DNA of 44,843 nt from Bdellovibrionales bacterium (GCA_030638415.1 DAOWEO010000102.1:1-44843), one strand, 5' to 3'; shown: positions 27,024-35,941, numbered from the stretch's first letter. Notes: a model not told the origin generated them from the sequence alone. Translations and numbers: made by a program.

Positions 27024-28970
27024 CTAAAAAAGGGCTTCTAGACCTTTAGAAGAGGTCACATCACGCAGATTTTCCTCTTGATAGGAACCATCTTCATATT
27101 CAAAAAATATTTTTTTATCTTTAAATGTAATTTTTGCAAGCAGTTCAATTTTACTTTCATCAATATCAATACCCATCTCGCTTAATTCACTAACACTTTT
27201 TTCAGCAACAAAGACTTGCTTGTAGTTTTCATTTTTAAAAATAGCAATACTCTTTTTATTAGAATTAACAAAAGCGTATAACTCACCATTTCTAAGTCTA
27301 CTAACCATTGTAACAACTTTGGGATCATCCCTTTCTACATCTTTAAATAGATACTTTGGTGTTGTTGAAATGTATCCACTGCTGCCAATAGGATTAGAGG
27401 CTACTCTATTTTTACTGCGACCACTCTTACGACTACCAACAGATGACTTCACAGAACTAGGTGTACGACTAACTTGTTTTGAACTGGCCATCTTAGGCTT
27501 TGGTGCTTTTTTAGAAGTAACCTTTTTATTACTATGATCGGGATAGACACTCGTGGTAGCATTCCTCCAAGATCCTCCATCAAAAGCAGACTTAACATTA
27601 AAGCCTTTATTAAATTGTGATTTTTTGATACCTTCGTTACTTGTAGAGTGAGTAACCGCTTTACGACTTGGACTACTTTTTTTAGGCTGAGAAGCAACCT
27701 TCGTTTTCTCGATAGGATCAATATCCTCAAATGATTTTGTTTCAGCAATAACTTTCTGCGTCTCTTTACGCGCCTGTTCAATATCGTCTAGTTCTGCCAA
27801 TAACTCCTGACGCCGCTGCGGATCAGTTTCTGTAATTAGTTCCTGACGTATCTCATCTCTCTCATATTCTAATTCTGTTACATAGGGGATTAATCTTTCA
27901 AGAGAGTGAGTTATCCAACTTTGACGATGATTACGTAATATTTCAGTATTATTTTCACCTTTAATCTTTTTTCCTGTTGGATCATATAATTCGACCTTAG
28001 CTGAAATTTCCACCCCAGCTAATTTTGTGAATAGAACTTCGATAGCAGATGGATCAGACAAGCTAATCACCTTATCATTCCCCTCTCTCTTCATTTTATT
28101 GAATACCGAATCTGGATTTAAACATTTATCAACACGGATAAAAGACACATCTAACAGATGATTATTATTTATTGAAGTATTTGCCATATCCTGAACAGTT
28201 AGTAAGGTCTCTTGTAAATCATCTACCAATACCTTACAAAACTTATTATTCGTAGCCATTTCGCTAACTAACTCTTTAATGTTATTACTATCACTCTTGC
28301 TACTATACTGTTGCTCATTATTAAAAAGTTTACCCAGATAATCGTCCAGATCATTCTCTGGACGTCCTGATGCTTCTTTAATTCCTCTAAAAATGGTATC
28401 TCGTTCAGTCACCGAAAACTTTTGTTTAACATATTTTCTGCACTTTGGAATATCTACGCCAGTAAGCTTGAAAGCGGCGGCAGTCACTTCGTAACGATTA
28501 TGAAACCTTAATCTTAACTCTTTTTGCAATTTTTTATTCTGCTCATCCTCAATATCTTTTACCAGATATATTTTTAAATCATCACGATTACATGCTTTAT
28601 TTAATTGATCTTTGTGACGTTGTAATATCTCACATCTACACGTACGCTTGTTTTGCTCAACACGATCTTGCTTAGTTAATCTTTTTTTCTGTACACTAGA
28701 CTTAACCCTCGTTCTAGTGCGCACTTTTTGAGTACAAGCTTTTTTAATTCCATCAACTTCTAGCTTGGCAAAAAAATCATCTATATTCTTATTCTGGTCA
28801 TTACTATTATCCTTATCGTCACATGGACCCACGCAATCATTATTCACCCGAGGTAACTCATCCTTAATCACAGTACACATCTGTAAAATGTTTTGCTCAT
28901 ATTCTGAGCCTTGAGTAGACATAGAGATTAAAATCCCACCAATAATGACATAGTATAAAAGTTTTTTCAT
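27024..28970 (-). CDS. Large secreted basic protein of unknown family
   Basis: A 648-residue protein with a signal peptide (MKKLLYYVIIGGILISMSTQGS). Residues 30-165 are Cys-containing and highly basic (TRTRVKSSVQKKRL, RTCRCEIL). 165-400 is helical. 395-430 is a charged coiled coil (RQELITETDPQRRQELLAELDD). 440-540 is a Ser/Lys/Arg-rich low-complexity tract, probably disordered. 545-648 looks globular, ending in short strands (KIELLAKITFKDKKIFFEYEDG). No domain recognised. AAGGTAG precedes the ATG. Its composition recalls the cysteine-pair protein at 18843 and suggests an envelope-associated lineage-specific protein. Confidence 0.6.
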   Translation of the reverse strand: MKKLLYYVIIGGILISMSTQGSEYEQNILQMCTVIKDELPRVNNDCVGPCDDKDNSNDQNKNIDDFFAKLEVDGIKKACTQKVRTRTRVKSSVQKKRLTKQDRVEQNKRTCRCEILQRHKDQLNKACNRDDLKIYLVKDIEDEQNKKLQKELRLRFHNRYEVTAAAFKLTGVDIPKCRKYVKQKFSVTERDTIFRGIKEASGRPENDLDDYLGKLFNNEQQYSSKSDSNNIKELVSEMATNNKFCKVLVDDLQETLLTVQDMANTSINNNHLLDVSFIRVDKCLNPDSVFNKMKREGNDKVISLSDPSAIEVLFTKLAGVEISAKVELYDPTGKKIKGENNTEILRNHRQSWITHSLERLIPYVTELEYERDEIRQELITETDPQRRQELLAELDDIEQARKETQKVIAETKSFEDIDPIEKTKVASQPKKSSPSRKAVTHSTSNEGIKKSQFNKGFNVKSAFDGGSWRNATTSVYPDHSNKKVTSKKAPKPKMASSKQVSRTPSSVKSSVGSRKSGRSKNRVASNPIGSSGYISTTPKYLFKDVERDDPKVVTMVSRLRNGELYAFVNSNKKSIAIFKNENYKQVFVAEKSVSELSEMGIDIDESKIELLAKITFKDKKIFFEYEDGSYQEENLRDVTSSKGLEALF

Positions 28971-29080
28971 ATACTACCTTTACGGTACTAAAGTAAAAAA
29001 CTTTAATTAGACAGTAACCATATAACTACCTTACAATAATTCTACCTGAAATTAGTTATACAACTCTTACGAGGCAGATA

Positions 29081-29560
29081 ATGGATAAACAACAAGTACT
29101 AAAGCAACTTATTGATAAAGTTAAACGTGAGATTGCCCAGGCTGAGCAAAACTATAATTCCACTAAGCAGTTAACTCAAAGTTCTGATTTTAAAGCAGAA
29201 AGCAAGTGGGATACTAGAAGTACTGAAGCTGGTTATCTGGCCAGTGCCCAAAAGCAACGCCTTGAAGAGTTAAAAGTTGAACAAAGCTTACTAGAAGAGG
29301 TCGATACAACTTCAATTGACCCAACCCATCCCATTACAATGGGGGCATTAGTAAAAATACTGCATAATAGCCTTGAGAGATTTTACTTCCTCGCCTCATC
29401 AGCCGGGGGAACAGCTCTGAAAGTAGATGAGACAACACTACTGGTAATATCAGTCTTCTCTCCTATCGGTAAGGCTATTTTAGGCCTAAGCTCAGGAGAT
29501 GAGTTTGAAATTGAGCACAATGGCAATATTAGAGAATACACTATCATTTCAGTAAGTTAG
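29081..29560 (+). CDS. GreA/GreB-family transcript cleavage factor-like protein
   Basis: 159 residues, the length of GreA. The N-terminal half is a coiled coil whose tip holds ESKWDTRSTEAGYLA, the variant tip seen in GreAB-like proteins in place of GDLSENAEYHAA. The C-terminal half is the FKBP-like Gre domain with SPIGKAILGLSSGDEFEI. Gre factors reach into the RNA polymerase secondary channel and trigger cleavage of backtracked RNA. The DksA/TraR-like protein at 3854 would use the same channel. GAGG precedes the ATG. Confidence 0.78.
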   Translation: MDKQQVLKQLIDKVKREIAQAEQNYNSTKQLTQSSDFKAESKWDTRSTEAGYLASAQKQRLEELKVEQSLLEEVDTTSIDPTHPITMGALVKILHNSLERFYFLASSAGGTALKVDETTLLVISVFSPIGKAILGLSSGDEFEIEHNGNIREYTIISVS

Positions 29561-29673
29561 ATATTTCATTCCCATATATTGATGAATTTTTTTCATACAA
29601 TCCAGCTTTTTCATATAGCTTTTTTTTATTATGCTACCATGACGCCTTGCACCGTTTATCAGAATGAGGATCT

Positions 29674-30060
29674 ATGAAGAAACTATTTATATTAAGTATA
29701 TTCATTTTAACAATTTCCAATACTCAAGCATCTATTTACGAACGCTACGATATAGAAAACGAATGTACTCTATACTACTCAGGATTTAGCTCTTTTTTTG
29801 TAGAAGGAACTAGGGATCGCCGAGTCAGTATTAAACCTGCTCTTAATTTTGATAAGTATAAAAATATTTATAATCTAAAGGGACTCTGGTCCATGATGCC
29901 ACTAGTTGAGAACATTAAAGTAGGTGATCAAGCTGATTACTATATGAAACATGTATTTAACCATGCCTGTGTTACAGAAGATCATAAAATATTATATATT
30001 AGTGAACCAAAGCGTGAACTACGTAGCAATAGAAATGACTACGACAGGGAGACGGAGTAA
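29674..30060 (+). CDS. Small secreted protein, unknown
   Basis: 128 residues with a signal peptide ending near NTQA (residue 19). The mature part is small, with two Cys (ENECTLYY and HACVTEDH) that could form one disulfide, and an Arg/Asp/Glu-rich tail. No family recognised. A GAGGA ribosome site is present and the stop codon overlaps a terminator hairpin. Confidence 0.55.
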   Translation: MKKLFILSIFILTISNTQASIYERYDIENECTLYYSGFSSFFVEGTRDRRVSIKPALNFDKYKNIYNLKGLWSMMPLVENIKVGDQADYYMKHVFNHACVTEDHKILYISEPKRELRSNRNDYDRETE

Positions 30061-30088
30061 AAAGGGAGAACATGAATTCCCCCTTTTT
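30059..30088. terminator. Bidirectional rho-independent terminator
   Basis: AAAAAGGG (30059-30066) pairs with CCCTTTTT (30081-30088). A-run and T-run on opposite sides allow use by the plus gene ending at 30060 and the minus gene ending at 30100. Confidence 0.75.
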
Positions 30089-30099
30089 ATTATTGATAC

Positions 30100-30831
30100 T
30101 TATTTTAAGACTTTTCCTTCCTCTAAAATTACAGCATAGAGATAGCCATAACCAAAATCTTTATCCACAGCTAAAGTTCCTTCCATTTTTACAATATCAC
30201 CAACCTGAACACTTTCACTGGTTGTAATAGTTAGATCATCATTTTCTTCAGAAGATCCATCTTGGATGTGAATCCAGTTCTTACCCATTATTTGAGTTAA
30301 AAATTTTACTACCGTTCCCTTAACAACAACTTTTTTTCCTTTTAAGCTTAGCTTATTTTTATAAATAGTTGCCACTGAGGTTTCCCCAGCTACGTGCTTC
30401 ATCTGCTTAACAAAAATCTTTGTTTTAGCTTTAGTGTGGTCATTCCCCGTCTTACTACCATTTGCACTACTTGCAGTCTTTAGCCACTTCGATACAAAAT
30501 AAATTTTTGCAAAAACTCGCTTTAAAGTCTTACTTTCAAAGTTACTCATCTCCATGCCACCAGTAGCAGCAATTGAATCTCCTACTATCACTGTTGTCAT
30601 TGGACCAGCAATCCAAAGCTTTTCTTGTCCGTTATCAATCAAAACATAAGTATATTTTGAGGCATTCATTGTTTCTAAAATCTTACCACTAAGCGCATTA
30701 AATGGTGCCTTTTCTTGCCCGTTAATTTTCTCTACTGCTTGCTCCAGATTTTTCGTTCTAGGTGTATCTCGCTTTACTTCTTTTTGACAGCTCATTAAAA
30801 GAACTAAAAGACCCATTAAAAATATTTTCAT
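30100..30831 (-). CDS. NrfJ-like OB-fold lipoprotein
   Basis: A 243-residue lipoprotein (signal MKIFLMGLLVLLMSC, lipobox Cys15). Two OB-fold-like domains follow. Residues 48-120 (GKILETMNASKYTYVLIDNG ... GGMEMSNFESKTLKRVFAKIYFV) match the pattern of NrfJ-type proteins. Residues 160-243 (LKGKKVVVKGTVVKF ... WIHIQDGS ... GDIVKMEGTLAVDKDFGYGY) form a second OB domain of nucleic-acid/ligand-binding type. The lipid anchor places it in the envelope. The TAATG overlap with the upstream popT-like stop shows translational coupling to that transporter. Function unknown. AAGGAG precedes the ATG. Confidence 0.68.
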   Translation of the reverse strand: MKIFLMGLLVLLMSCQKEVKRDTPRTKNLEQAVEKINGQEKAPFNALSGKILETMNASKYTYVLIDNGQEKLWIAGPMTTVIVGDSIAATGGMEMSNFESKTLKRVFAKIYFVSKWLKTASSANGSKTGNDHTKAKTKIFVKQMKHVAGETSVATIYKNKLSLKGKKVVVKGTVVKFLTQIMGKNWIHIQDGSSEENDDLTITTSESVQVGDIVKMEGTLAVDKDFGYGYLYAVILEEGKVLK

Positions 30832-31988
30832 TACTGCTCCTTTTGCTTAATTTTTCCAATCATATATGTCGTACCTGCACCTGTTAATATCAGTAGCAAG
30901 ATTGTTAGTAAACGTGAAAAAGAATATTTTGTATTTGTGATTACCACCAACGGTACCACTCCCAAGTTTTTATCCTTGGCCAGTTTTCGTAATCTATTTT
31001 CTGGTGAGAATGCATATAAGGCCAGCATCTGCTTTGCTTCTCTGGCCTGCGCTATCTCATTAGTATTTAATTGTCCCGAAATCTGCTCAATTTCAACCTT
31101 AGTTCCAAACGAGCGCAATGCTTCCAGTTTTTTATACTCTCTATCATTAGGTGTGAGTTCCCCAAAAAGTCTTATTTTTAATACTTTTTCTCCGTTAACT
31201 ACAACTTGGTATTTCGTTAGTTTTTCCAAAGGCTGTGGAGCAAAAGGATACAATCCCAATACGCTACCCACGAGGAGTCCTAACAGGAATGATTGAGTTA
31301 TTTTTTTGTGGGACTTCAAAAGGTAGTGCAGAAAATTTGAAAGAACTAAGATACCAGCAACAGCTCCGAGACCAAAGGGTAGAATAACTTCCATTCCAAT
31401 AGAGTACAGAGCATCAATATTAAATGCCATAAGTGCATTTTTAAAATCATGAATAGAGCCGATAATAGGTAAATACAAACCTAGAATAAGTAACAAATAA
31501 CTTCCAGAAATACCGGGTAATATCATTGCCGCACTACCAATAACCCCTCCTAGAAAATAGATAACAAAAGAAAGTGATAAAGCAGATGGCTTAAAAACAA
31601 AGGCTACAAGTGCCATTAAAGTAATACCAAAAATAAGTCCAGACCAAAAAAGCAGATCCTTTTTTTCTTGGCTAATTTCTTTATACAGAGTAGGTATTCC
31701 ACCAAGTGTAAAGCCAATAAATAGCCCCAACATCTGAGATCTAAAAGATTCCATTAATATTTGAATCACACTTGAAAAAATTAAAATGGTTGAAAAAGAT
31801 AATCCGAAAACTGTTACTAGAAACAGTAGGTCACCTTTTCTAAACTGAAAGCGGGTAATACGAGCAAAGGAATCAATAAATTGCTGATAAAATCCTAAAG
31901 CTAAAATCATTGTGCCGCCCGAGACACCAGGAACTAAATTTGCCATTCCCATGAAAAAACCAGCAAGTACTAGACGTAATATATACAT
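30831..31988 (-). CDS. DUF368/PopT-family membrane protein (undecaprenyl-phosphate recycling)
   Basis: A 385-residue polytopic membrane protein. The start GFFMGMANLVPGVSGGTM and the internal LPGISGSYLLLILGLY (repeat of the PGxSGx loop) are DUF368 hallmarks. Members were shown to return undecaprenyl phosphate across the membrane (PopT), with DedA proteins as an alternative. About eight to ten hydrophobic helices are visible. The insert at residues 237-345, between the last helices, is soluble and charged (KLEALRSFGTKVEIEQ ... EARQMLALYA-like), longer than usual and perhaps periplasmic. AGGA precedes the ATG. Confidence 0.85.
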   Translation of the reverse strand: MYILRLVLAGFFMGMANLVPGVSGGTMILALGFYQQFIDSFARITRFQFRKGDLLFLVTVFGLSFSTILIFSSVIQILMESFRSQMLGLFIGFTLGGIPTLYKEISQEKKDLLFWSGLIFGITLMALVAFVFKPSALSLSFVIYFLGGVIGSAAMILPGISGSYLLLILGLYLPIIGSIHDFKNALMAFNIDALYSIGMEVILPFGLGAVAGILVLSNFLHYLLKSHKKITQSFLLGLLVGSVLGLYPFAPQPLEKLTKYQVVVNGEKVLKIRLFGELTPNDREYKKLEALRSFGTKVEIEQISGQLNTNEIAQAREAKQMLALYAFSPENRLRKLAKDKNLGVVPLVVITNTKYSFSRLLTILLLILTGAGTTYMIGKIKQKEQ

Positions 31989-32070
31989 ATAAAAATCCTA
32001 TTAAATTCAGAGCTTACTCTATGAAAGCAGGTGGTATATTTCAAGCTATTTTATTGTCCGACCTTTTTGC

Positions 32071-32098
32071 TCAAGTTTTGTAATCACCCAACCGATAA
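32071..32098 (+). promoter_or_regulatory. Sigma28 (FliA)-type flagellar promoter
   Basis: TCAAGTTT (32071-32078), 12-base spacer, ACCGATAA (32091-32098). The sigma28 consensus is TAAAGTTT-N11-GCCGATAA. Predicted start is 6-8 bases on, at the ATG of flagellin. Confidence 0.72.
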
Positions 32099-32104
32099 GT
32101 GTAT

Positions 32105-32932
32105 ATGAGCTTAAAAATTGCAAGTAACATTACTTCACAGATTATTCGCCGCCATTTACGGGGCAATGAAACCAAAGCACAAAATATTTTTGAAGAGCTC
32201 TCTTCTGGAAAAAGGGCACAACGGGCAAGCAACGACAGTGCTCGTCTCTCAATTTCAAAGAAAATGGAAGCACTTACCAAGGGTATGGAGCAAGCAAAGA
32301 GAAATGCCAGTGACGGAATATCATTTATTCAAACTGCAGAGGGTGGCTTCAGTGAAATATCCAACATGCTTATTCGTATGCGTGAACTCTCTGTTCAATC
32401 TGGATCTGATACAATTGGTGATAGCGAACGAGGCATGTTGGATCTTGAGTATTCACAACTTCTAGAAGAAGTGGACCGAATTTCAGAATCTACCAAATTT
32501 AATAGTACTATAACCACAACGTCAAATGAAACGCTTGATTTTCAAATAGGTGCCTTCAACTCAGAAGAGAATATTGTTCAATTTGAAACTGGTGAAATTG
32601 ATTCAAGTACAGACGGACTTGCAGTCTCTGGTAGCGGTGTTTCAACAAAAGAAGACGCTATTGATTCAATCTCAAGCATAGATGATGCTATTGATAATTT
32701 AAGCTCACAGCGGGCTAATCTTGGTGCAATGCAAAGCCGCCTGCAATCAGCTGTAAATAATTTGGATGTTTCCATTATTCAACATAACCAATCAAGATCA
32801 AAAATTGAGGATGTAGATATAGCGCAAAAAACAGCTGAACTTGCGACTAATAGAATTGTTAATAAATCTGCAATTGCTGCTCTAGCACAGGCTAACGTCT
32901 CACCACTTCAAGCTAAAAAACTTCTAGGATAA
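32105..32932 (+). CDS. Flagellin
   Basis: A 275-residue flagellin. I choose the ATG at 32105 over the GTG at 32099. MSLKIASNITSQ matches flagellin N-termini, and the GTG lies against the sigma28 -10 box. The N-terminal D0/D1 helices hold SSGKRAQRASNDSARLSISKKME and FIQTAEGGFSEISNMLIRMRELSVQS. The C-terminal D1/D0 has RANLGAMQSRLQSAVNNL and ends A-A-L-A-Q-A-N-V-S-P-L-Q-A-K-K-L-L-G. Only a small central domain remains, so it is a short filament subunit. No Shine-Dalgarno precedes the ATG. Confidence 0.93.
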   Translation: MSLKIASNITSQIIRRHLRGNETKAQNIFEELSSGKRAQRASNDSARLSISKKMEALTKGMEQAKRNASDGISFIQTAEGGFSEISNMLIRMRELSVQSGSDTIGDSERGMLDLEYSQLLEEVDRISESTKFNSTITTTSNETLDFQIGAFNSEENIVQFETGEIDSSTDGLAVSGSGVSTKEDAIDSISSIDDAIDNLSSQRANLGAMQSRLQSAVNNLDVSIIQHNQSRSKIEDVDIAQKTAELATNRIVNKSAIAALAQANVSPLQAKKLLG

Positions 32933-32934
32933 AC

Positions 32935-32960
32935 AAAAAAGGCCACTCGTTAAAGTGGCC
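32935..32960 (-). terminator. Rho-independent terminator, mainly for the minus strand
   Basis: GGCCACT (32941-32947) and AGTGGCC (32954-32960). On the minus strand the hairpin runs into six T residues. On the plus strand the T run is weak (TTGATACTT), so it may stop flagellin only partly. Confidence 0.72.
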
Positions 32961-32971
32961 TTGATACTTAC

Positions 32972-34258
32972 TTATGGTCTTTTTGTAAATTCACTATGCT
33001 TGGTGAATCTTCGTTGCTCACTAGGTACTGATTCGTCTAAGTCTAATGCAATATCTAATTTAATCTTATGCGACTTATCTTTTACGTTAATATTAAACTG
33101 CTGCAGATCAATTATAAGTTGAGTCTGGCCATCATTACTAGTCTCAAGCTTATACTCTTGCTTATTTAAAGTTCTATTTATAAGTGTATAATCATTAAGA
33201 ACTCTTCTCTGACGAATTAGCTCTAAAGAGATAGTTTCAGTGGCTAGATCATGACTTTGACCTAAGCTAAATACTAGCTTACTACTATTAAAAGATACAA
33301 CTTTCACTTTAGTATTTACTAAGCTCAAAATTGCACTTTTGTTGAATAGGCTGAGATCGATTGTTCCTTCAATCTCAACTTCATCTCCACTATCGTGCCT
33401 GTTAATATCTTCACTTTTTGTAACAAAATATGGGATCTGATCCTGTTGTTGAATTGTAGAAACAAGTTCTCCATCGTCATTTATTGCAAATGAGATAGTC
33501 ATTGGTGAGCTCTCTTCACTATCTTTTTGAAAACCTAGCTCAACTTTCACACTAACTTTTTTATCAAAAACATATGGAATCTGGCGGGTTTGTGTACATA
33601 CATAATCTTCTGCACGGTAATGTGTCACATCTCCACAAACATTGTCAGTATAAGGAACATCAGAACAAACATTATGTGCAGGAATCCAATCACACTGCCG
33701 TCTTGGTACGTTGTTACATACATAGTCTTGGTACGGCTGACTAGAACAAACTCTGCGCCCTGGCTCCATTCTACATACTTCACGACCTGGCTGAGTATGA
33801 CATACTTGTCGACCTGGCTTCGTTCTACAAACTCTTCTACCATTCATTACATGGCATACCTCTTGAGCAGGTCCTTGCCTGCAAACTCTTCGACCTGGTC
33901 CATTTGTACAAACACGGCGACTTGGTCCATTATGGCACTCTTGTCTATAACGAGTCTCATAATTACATTCACGCTCATAAACTGTGCTGCACTCATTCTC
34001 TCCAGGTACATGATGGCACTCCTCTCTATAGCTCGTAACATCATTACACTCATATTCAGTATAAGGAATCTGTCTAGTACAAGTACCCTCATACTCTTCT
34101 GCTCGATACCTAGTTTCAGCCAATATCCTTTCAAGGGTTATTAGCTCACTCGACTGACCAGAATAAGTAACATCTACAGTAGACTGATTTGAATTATTTG
34201 CACTGGCTAAAAAACTACACACACACAACAACAAAAGTAACATACCTCTCATTTTCAT
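32972..34258 (-). CDS. Secreted cysteine-array protein (9-residue Cys repeat)
   Basis: A 428-residue protein with signal peptide MKMRGMLLLLLCVCSFLASA. Residues 60-221 hold eighteen Cys. From Cys108 to Cys171 there are eight Cys exactly nine residues apart (108, 117, 126, 135, 144, 153, 162, 171). Units look like T-N-G-P-G-R-R-V-C, H-T-Q-P-G-R-E-V-C and R-M-E-P-G-R-R-V-C. The array is bracketed by near-copies: YRAEEYEGTCTRQIPY at 51-66 and YRAEDYVCTQTRQIPY at 214-229. The C-terminal 200 residues (VSVKVELGFQKD ...) form a beta-rich domain without Cys. No family recognised. Terminator downstream, GGAGAG ribosome site upstream. Confidence 0.78.
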   Translation of the reverse strand: MKMRGMLLLLLCVCSFLASANNSNQSTVDVTYSGQSSELITLERILAETRYRAEEYEGTCTRQIPYTEYECNDVTSYREECHHVPGENECSTVYERECNYETRYRQECHNGPSRRVCTNGPGRRVCRQGPAQEVCHVMNGRRVCRTKPGRQVCHTQPGREVCRMEPGRRVCSSQPYQDYVCNNVPRRQCDWIPAHNVCSDVPYTDNVCGDVTHYRAEDYVCTQTRQIPYVFDKKVSVKVELGFQKDSEESSPMTISFAINDDGELVSTIQQQDQIPYFVTKSEDINRHDSGDEVEIEGTIDLSLFNKSAILSLVNTKVKVVSFNSSKLVFSLGQSHDLATETISLELIRQRRVLNDYTLINRTLNKQEYKLETSNDGQTQLIIDLQQFNINVKDKSHKIKLDIALDLDESVPSEQRRFTKHSEFTKRP

Positions 34259-34408
34259 TCTCTCTCCCTTGTAAAATAAAATGACAACTTTTCTATAGCA
34301 ATTATGCTGCCACTTTTTAATATTAGAGGGCCAGTATTTGAGAGGGTTTCAGAAAGTAGAACAGGTGCTAAATGGTACTGGTGCCAAAACGACATTGAAA
34401 AAATAACA

Positions 34409-35764
34409 CTAAGAACATATTTTAATAAAGCTCTGGCAAGGATCCTTAAAGTTTCCTGTTGAAAACTCTTTAATCATATCCTGTTTTACCTCAGTAAATG
34501 CTGCAATATTAAATTCACCACAACCAATAAGTCGGTGTGAAAATTCATGAGCAAAAATTAGGATTGCGGCTAACGAAGAAATTTGGGAACTATGAACCTG
34601 CTTAGGAAAACCTCTTCCTTCCGGACGCTCATGATGATCAACGATTAAATTATAGATATCTCCATCAGACTTTACTGTATCAAATAGTTCTGCACTGCTA
34701 TGAGAATGGTTTAAAACCACCTCTTGAATCAGTGGAGGACACTGACCTAGTTCTTTGCTGTCATTATATGTTATTTCTAACAACTCTGGATTATCCTCTG
34801 CCGGTTTTTGAGAAAGCCAAGCAGCATCCATAAATAGCGCTGCTGTCATTAATTTTTCGTAGGTTCCACGATTAGACCAGCTAACATTTTCGGCTAACGC
34901 CACTGCCATATTACCTGTAAGCAAACTTAATCTAGAGATATAGGTTTCACCAGACTGCATCTGTTTAATAAGTGCAGCAATATCTGATTTTTTAGGAATA
35001 TTGCTCACAATCGAATCGGTTATTTTCTCTGCTTGTTCCAGTGTAAACTCACTTATTCCTATGGCCTGCATACCCTCTAGTAAGTTATCTGTTGAATTAA
35101 ATTTTACTTGTGCTAACTGCGCTGCATCGAGATTAGGACTAGTCAGCTTTTGATCAAGTTCATCCTGGCAAGATTTAATAAAAATCTTAAAATCATCTTC
35201 TAGTATATGAAAGTACTCAATACCCTTAGCTAAATACTTATCTAATGACTCCTCATCTAACTCATCGTCAAAGTGATGAAGCTTTACAAATTTTTTCTCT
35301 GATAATTTTATAAAAGCATCCACACCTGTTTTAGAATACTTTTTTAAGGTAGAAATTAATACGCGAACATATTTGTTATCTGATGCTACATCAGTTGAAA
35401 AGACAGCTTCTAAAACACCATGTACCTGATCAATACTAAAGGGCTTTTGCAGATAATTTTCTTTCGTACTGTGAGGAAAACCTATAAATTCATCTAAAAA
35501 CTCTAATGGCTCAGCTGATTGCAAAGTAAAGGGTAAGTCTGGAAAATTACTTTTAACAAATTTGTATAAATCACCTCCTGTACCATCTGGCATATTAAAG
35601 TCAGAGATAACTAAGCTAATTTTTTCATTACTTTTTAAGATATCTATAGCCTCATTTCCAGACTTTGCAATAAGAATTACATTATCACCAAATGACTCTA
35701 CGTAAAGAGACATAATCTCTAAAATTGTAGCATTATCGTCAACAAGTAAAATAGCATCATTCAT
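34409..35764 (-). CDS. Response regulator with degenerate HD-GYP output domain
   Basis: 451 residues from the ATG at 35764 (GGAG upstream); the longer ORF adds 43 residues that look non-family. Receiver domain: D-D at 9-10, phospho-acceptor Asp55 in VISDFNMPDG, and K in LQKPF. A helical linker (130-270) follows. The C-terminal region keeps HHERPEGRGFPK, the HHExxDGxGYP-like piece of HD-GYP c-di-GMP phosphodiesterases. However, the HD metal pair reads F-M-D-A-A in place of H-D-I-G and GYP is GFP. It is probably a c-di-GMP-blind or binding-only regulator. Inference. No partner kinase lies adjacent. Confidence 0.72.
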   Translation of the reverse strand: MNDAILLVDDNATILEIMSLYVESFGDNVILIAKSGNEAIDILKSNEKISLVISDFNMPDGTGGDLYKFVKSNFPDLPFTLQSAEPLEFLDEFIGFPHSTKENYLQKPFSIDQVHGVLEAVFSTDVASDNKYVRVLISTLKKYSKTGVDAFIKLSEKKFVKLHHFDDELDEESLDKYLAKGIEYFHILEDDFKIFIKSCQDELDQKLTSPNLDAAQLAQVKFNSTDNLLEGMQAIGISEFTLEQAEKITDSIVSNIPKKSDIAALIKQMQSGETYISRLSLLTGNMAVALAENVSWSNRGTYEKLMTAALFMDAAWLSQKPAEDNPELLEITYNDSKELGQCPPLIQEVVLNHSHSSAELFDTVKSDGDIYNLIVDHHERPEGRGFPKQVHSSQISSLAAILIFAHEFSHRLIGCGEFNIAAFTEVKQDMIKEFSTGNFKDPCQSFIKICS

Positions 35765-35941
35765 TACGCTTAAGCTCCATAAGTGAAGTTTTATTAACTT
35801 TCTCAGTATATAGTATTTCTTACAAATTTTTATGTCTTCATAGATTAGGTAAAATACACCCTCGTAACGCATAGAGTATATACAAAAAAGCAATATTAGC
35901 TAAAAATACCACCTAGAAGTATTAAAAACTTAGGAATAAAA

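Noticed and set aside
32099..32104. GTG start for flagellin
   Set aside because: It adjoins the sigma28 -10 box, and flagellins begin M-[SA]-L, matching the ATG at 32105.
33590..34144. 184-codon ORF antisense to the cysteine-array gene
   Set aside because: Ser/Thr-rich translation is a shadow of the repeated Cys codons on the other strand.
34330..34380. Imperfect repeats GGCCAGTA / TACTGGTGCC as a terminator
   Set aside because: Arms are partial and no T run follows on either strand.
35765..35893. 43-residue N-terminal extension of the response regulator
   Set aside because: Hydrophobic, aromatic, low-complexity translation with no family match. The receiver domain begins properly at the ATG at 35764.
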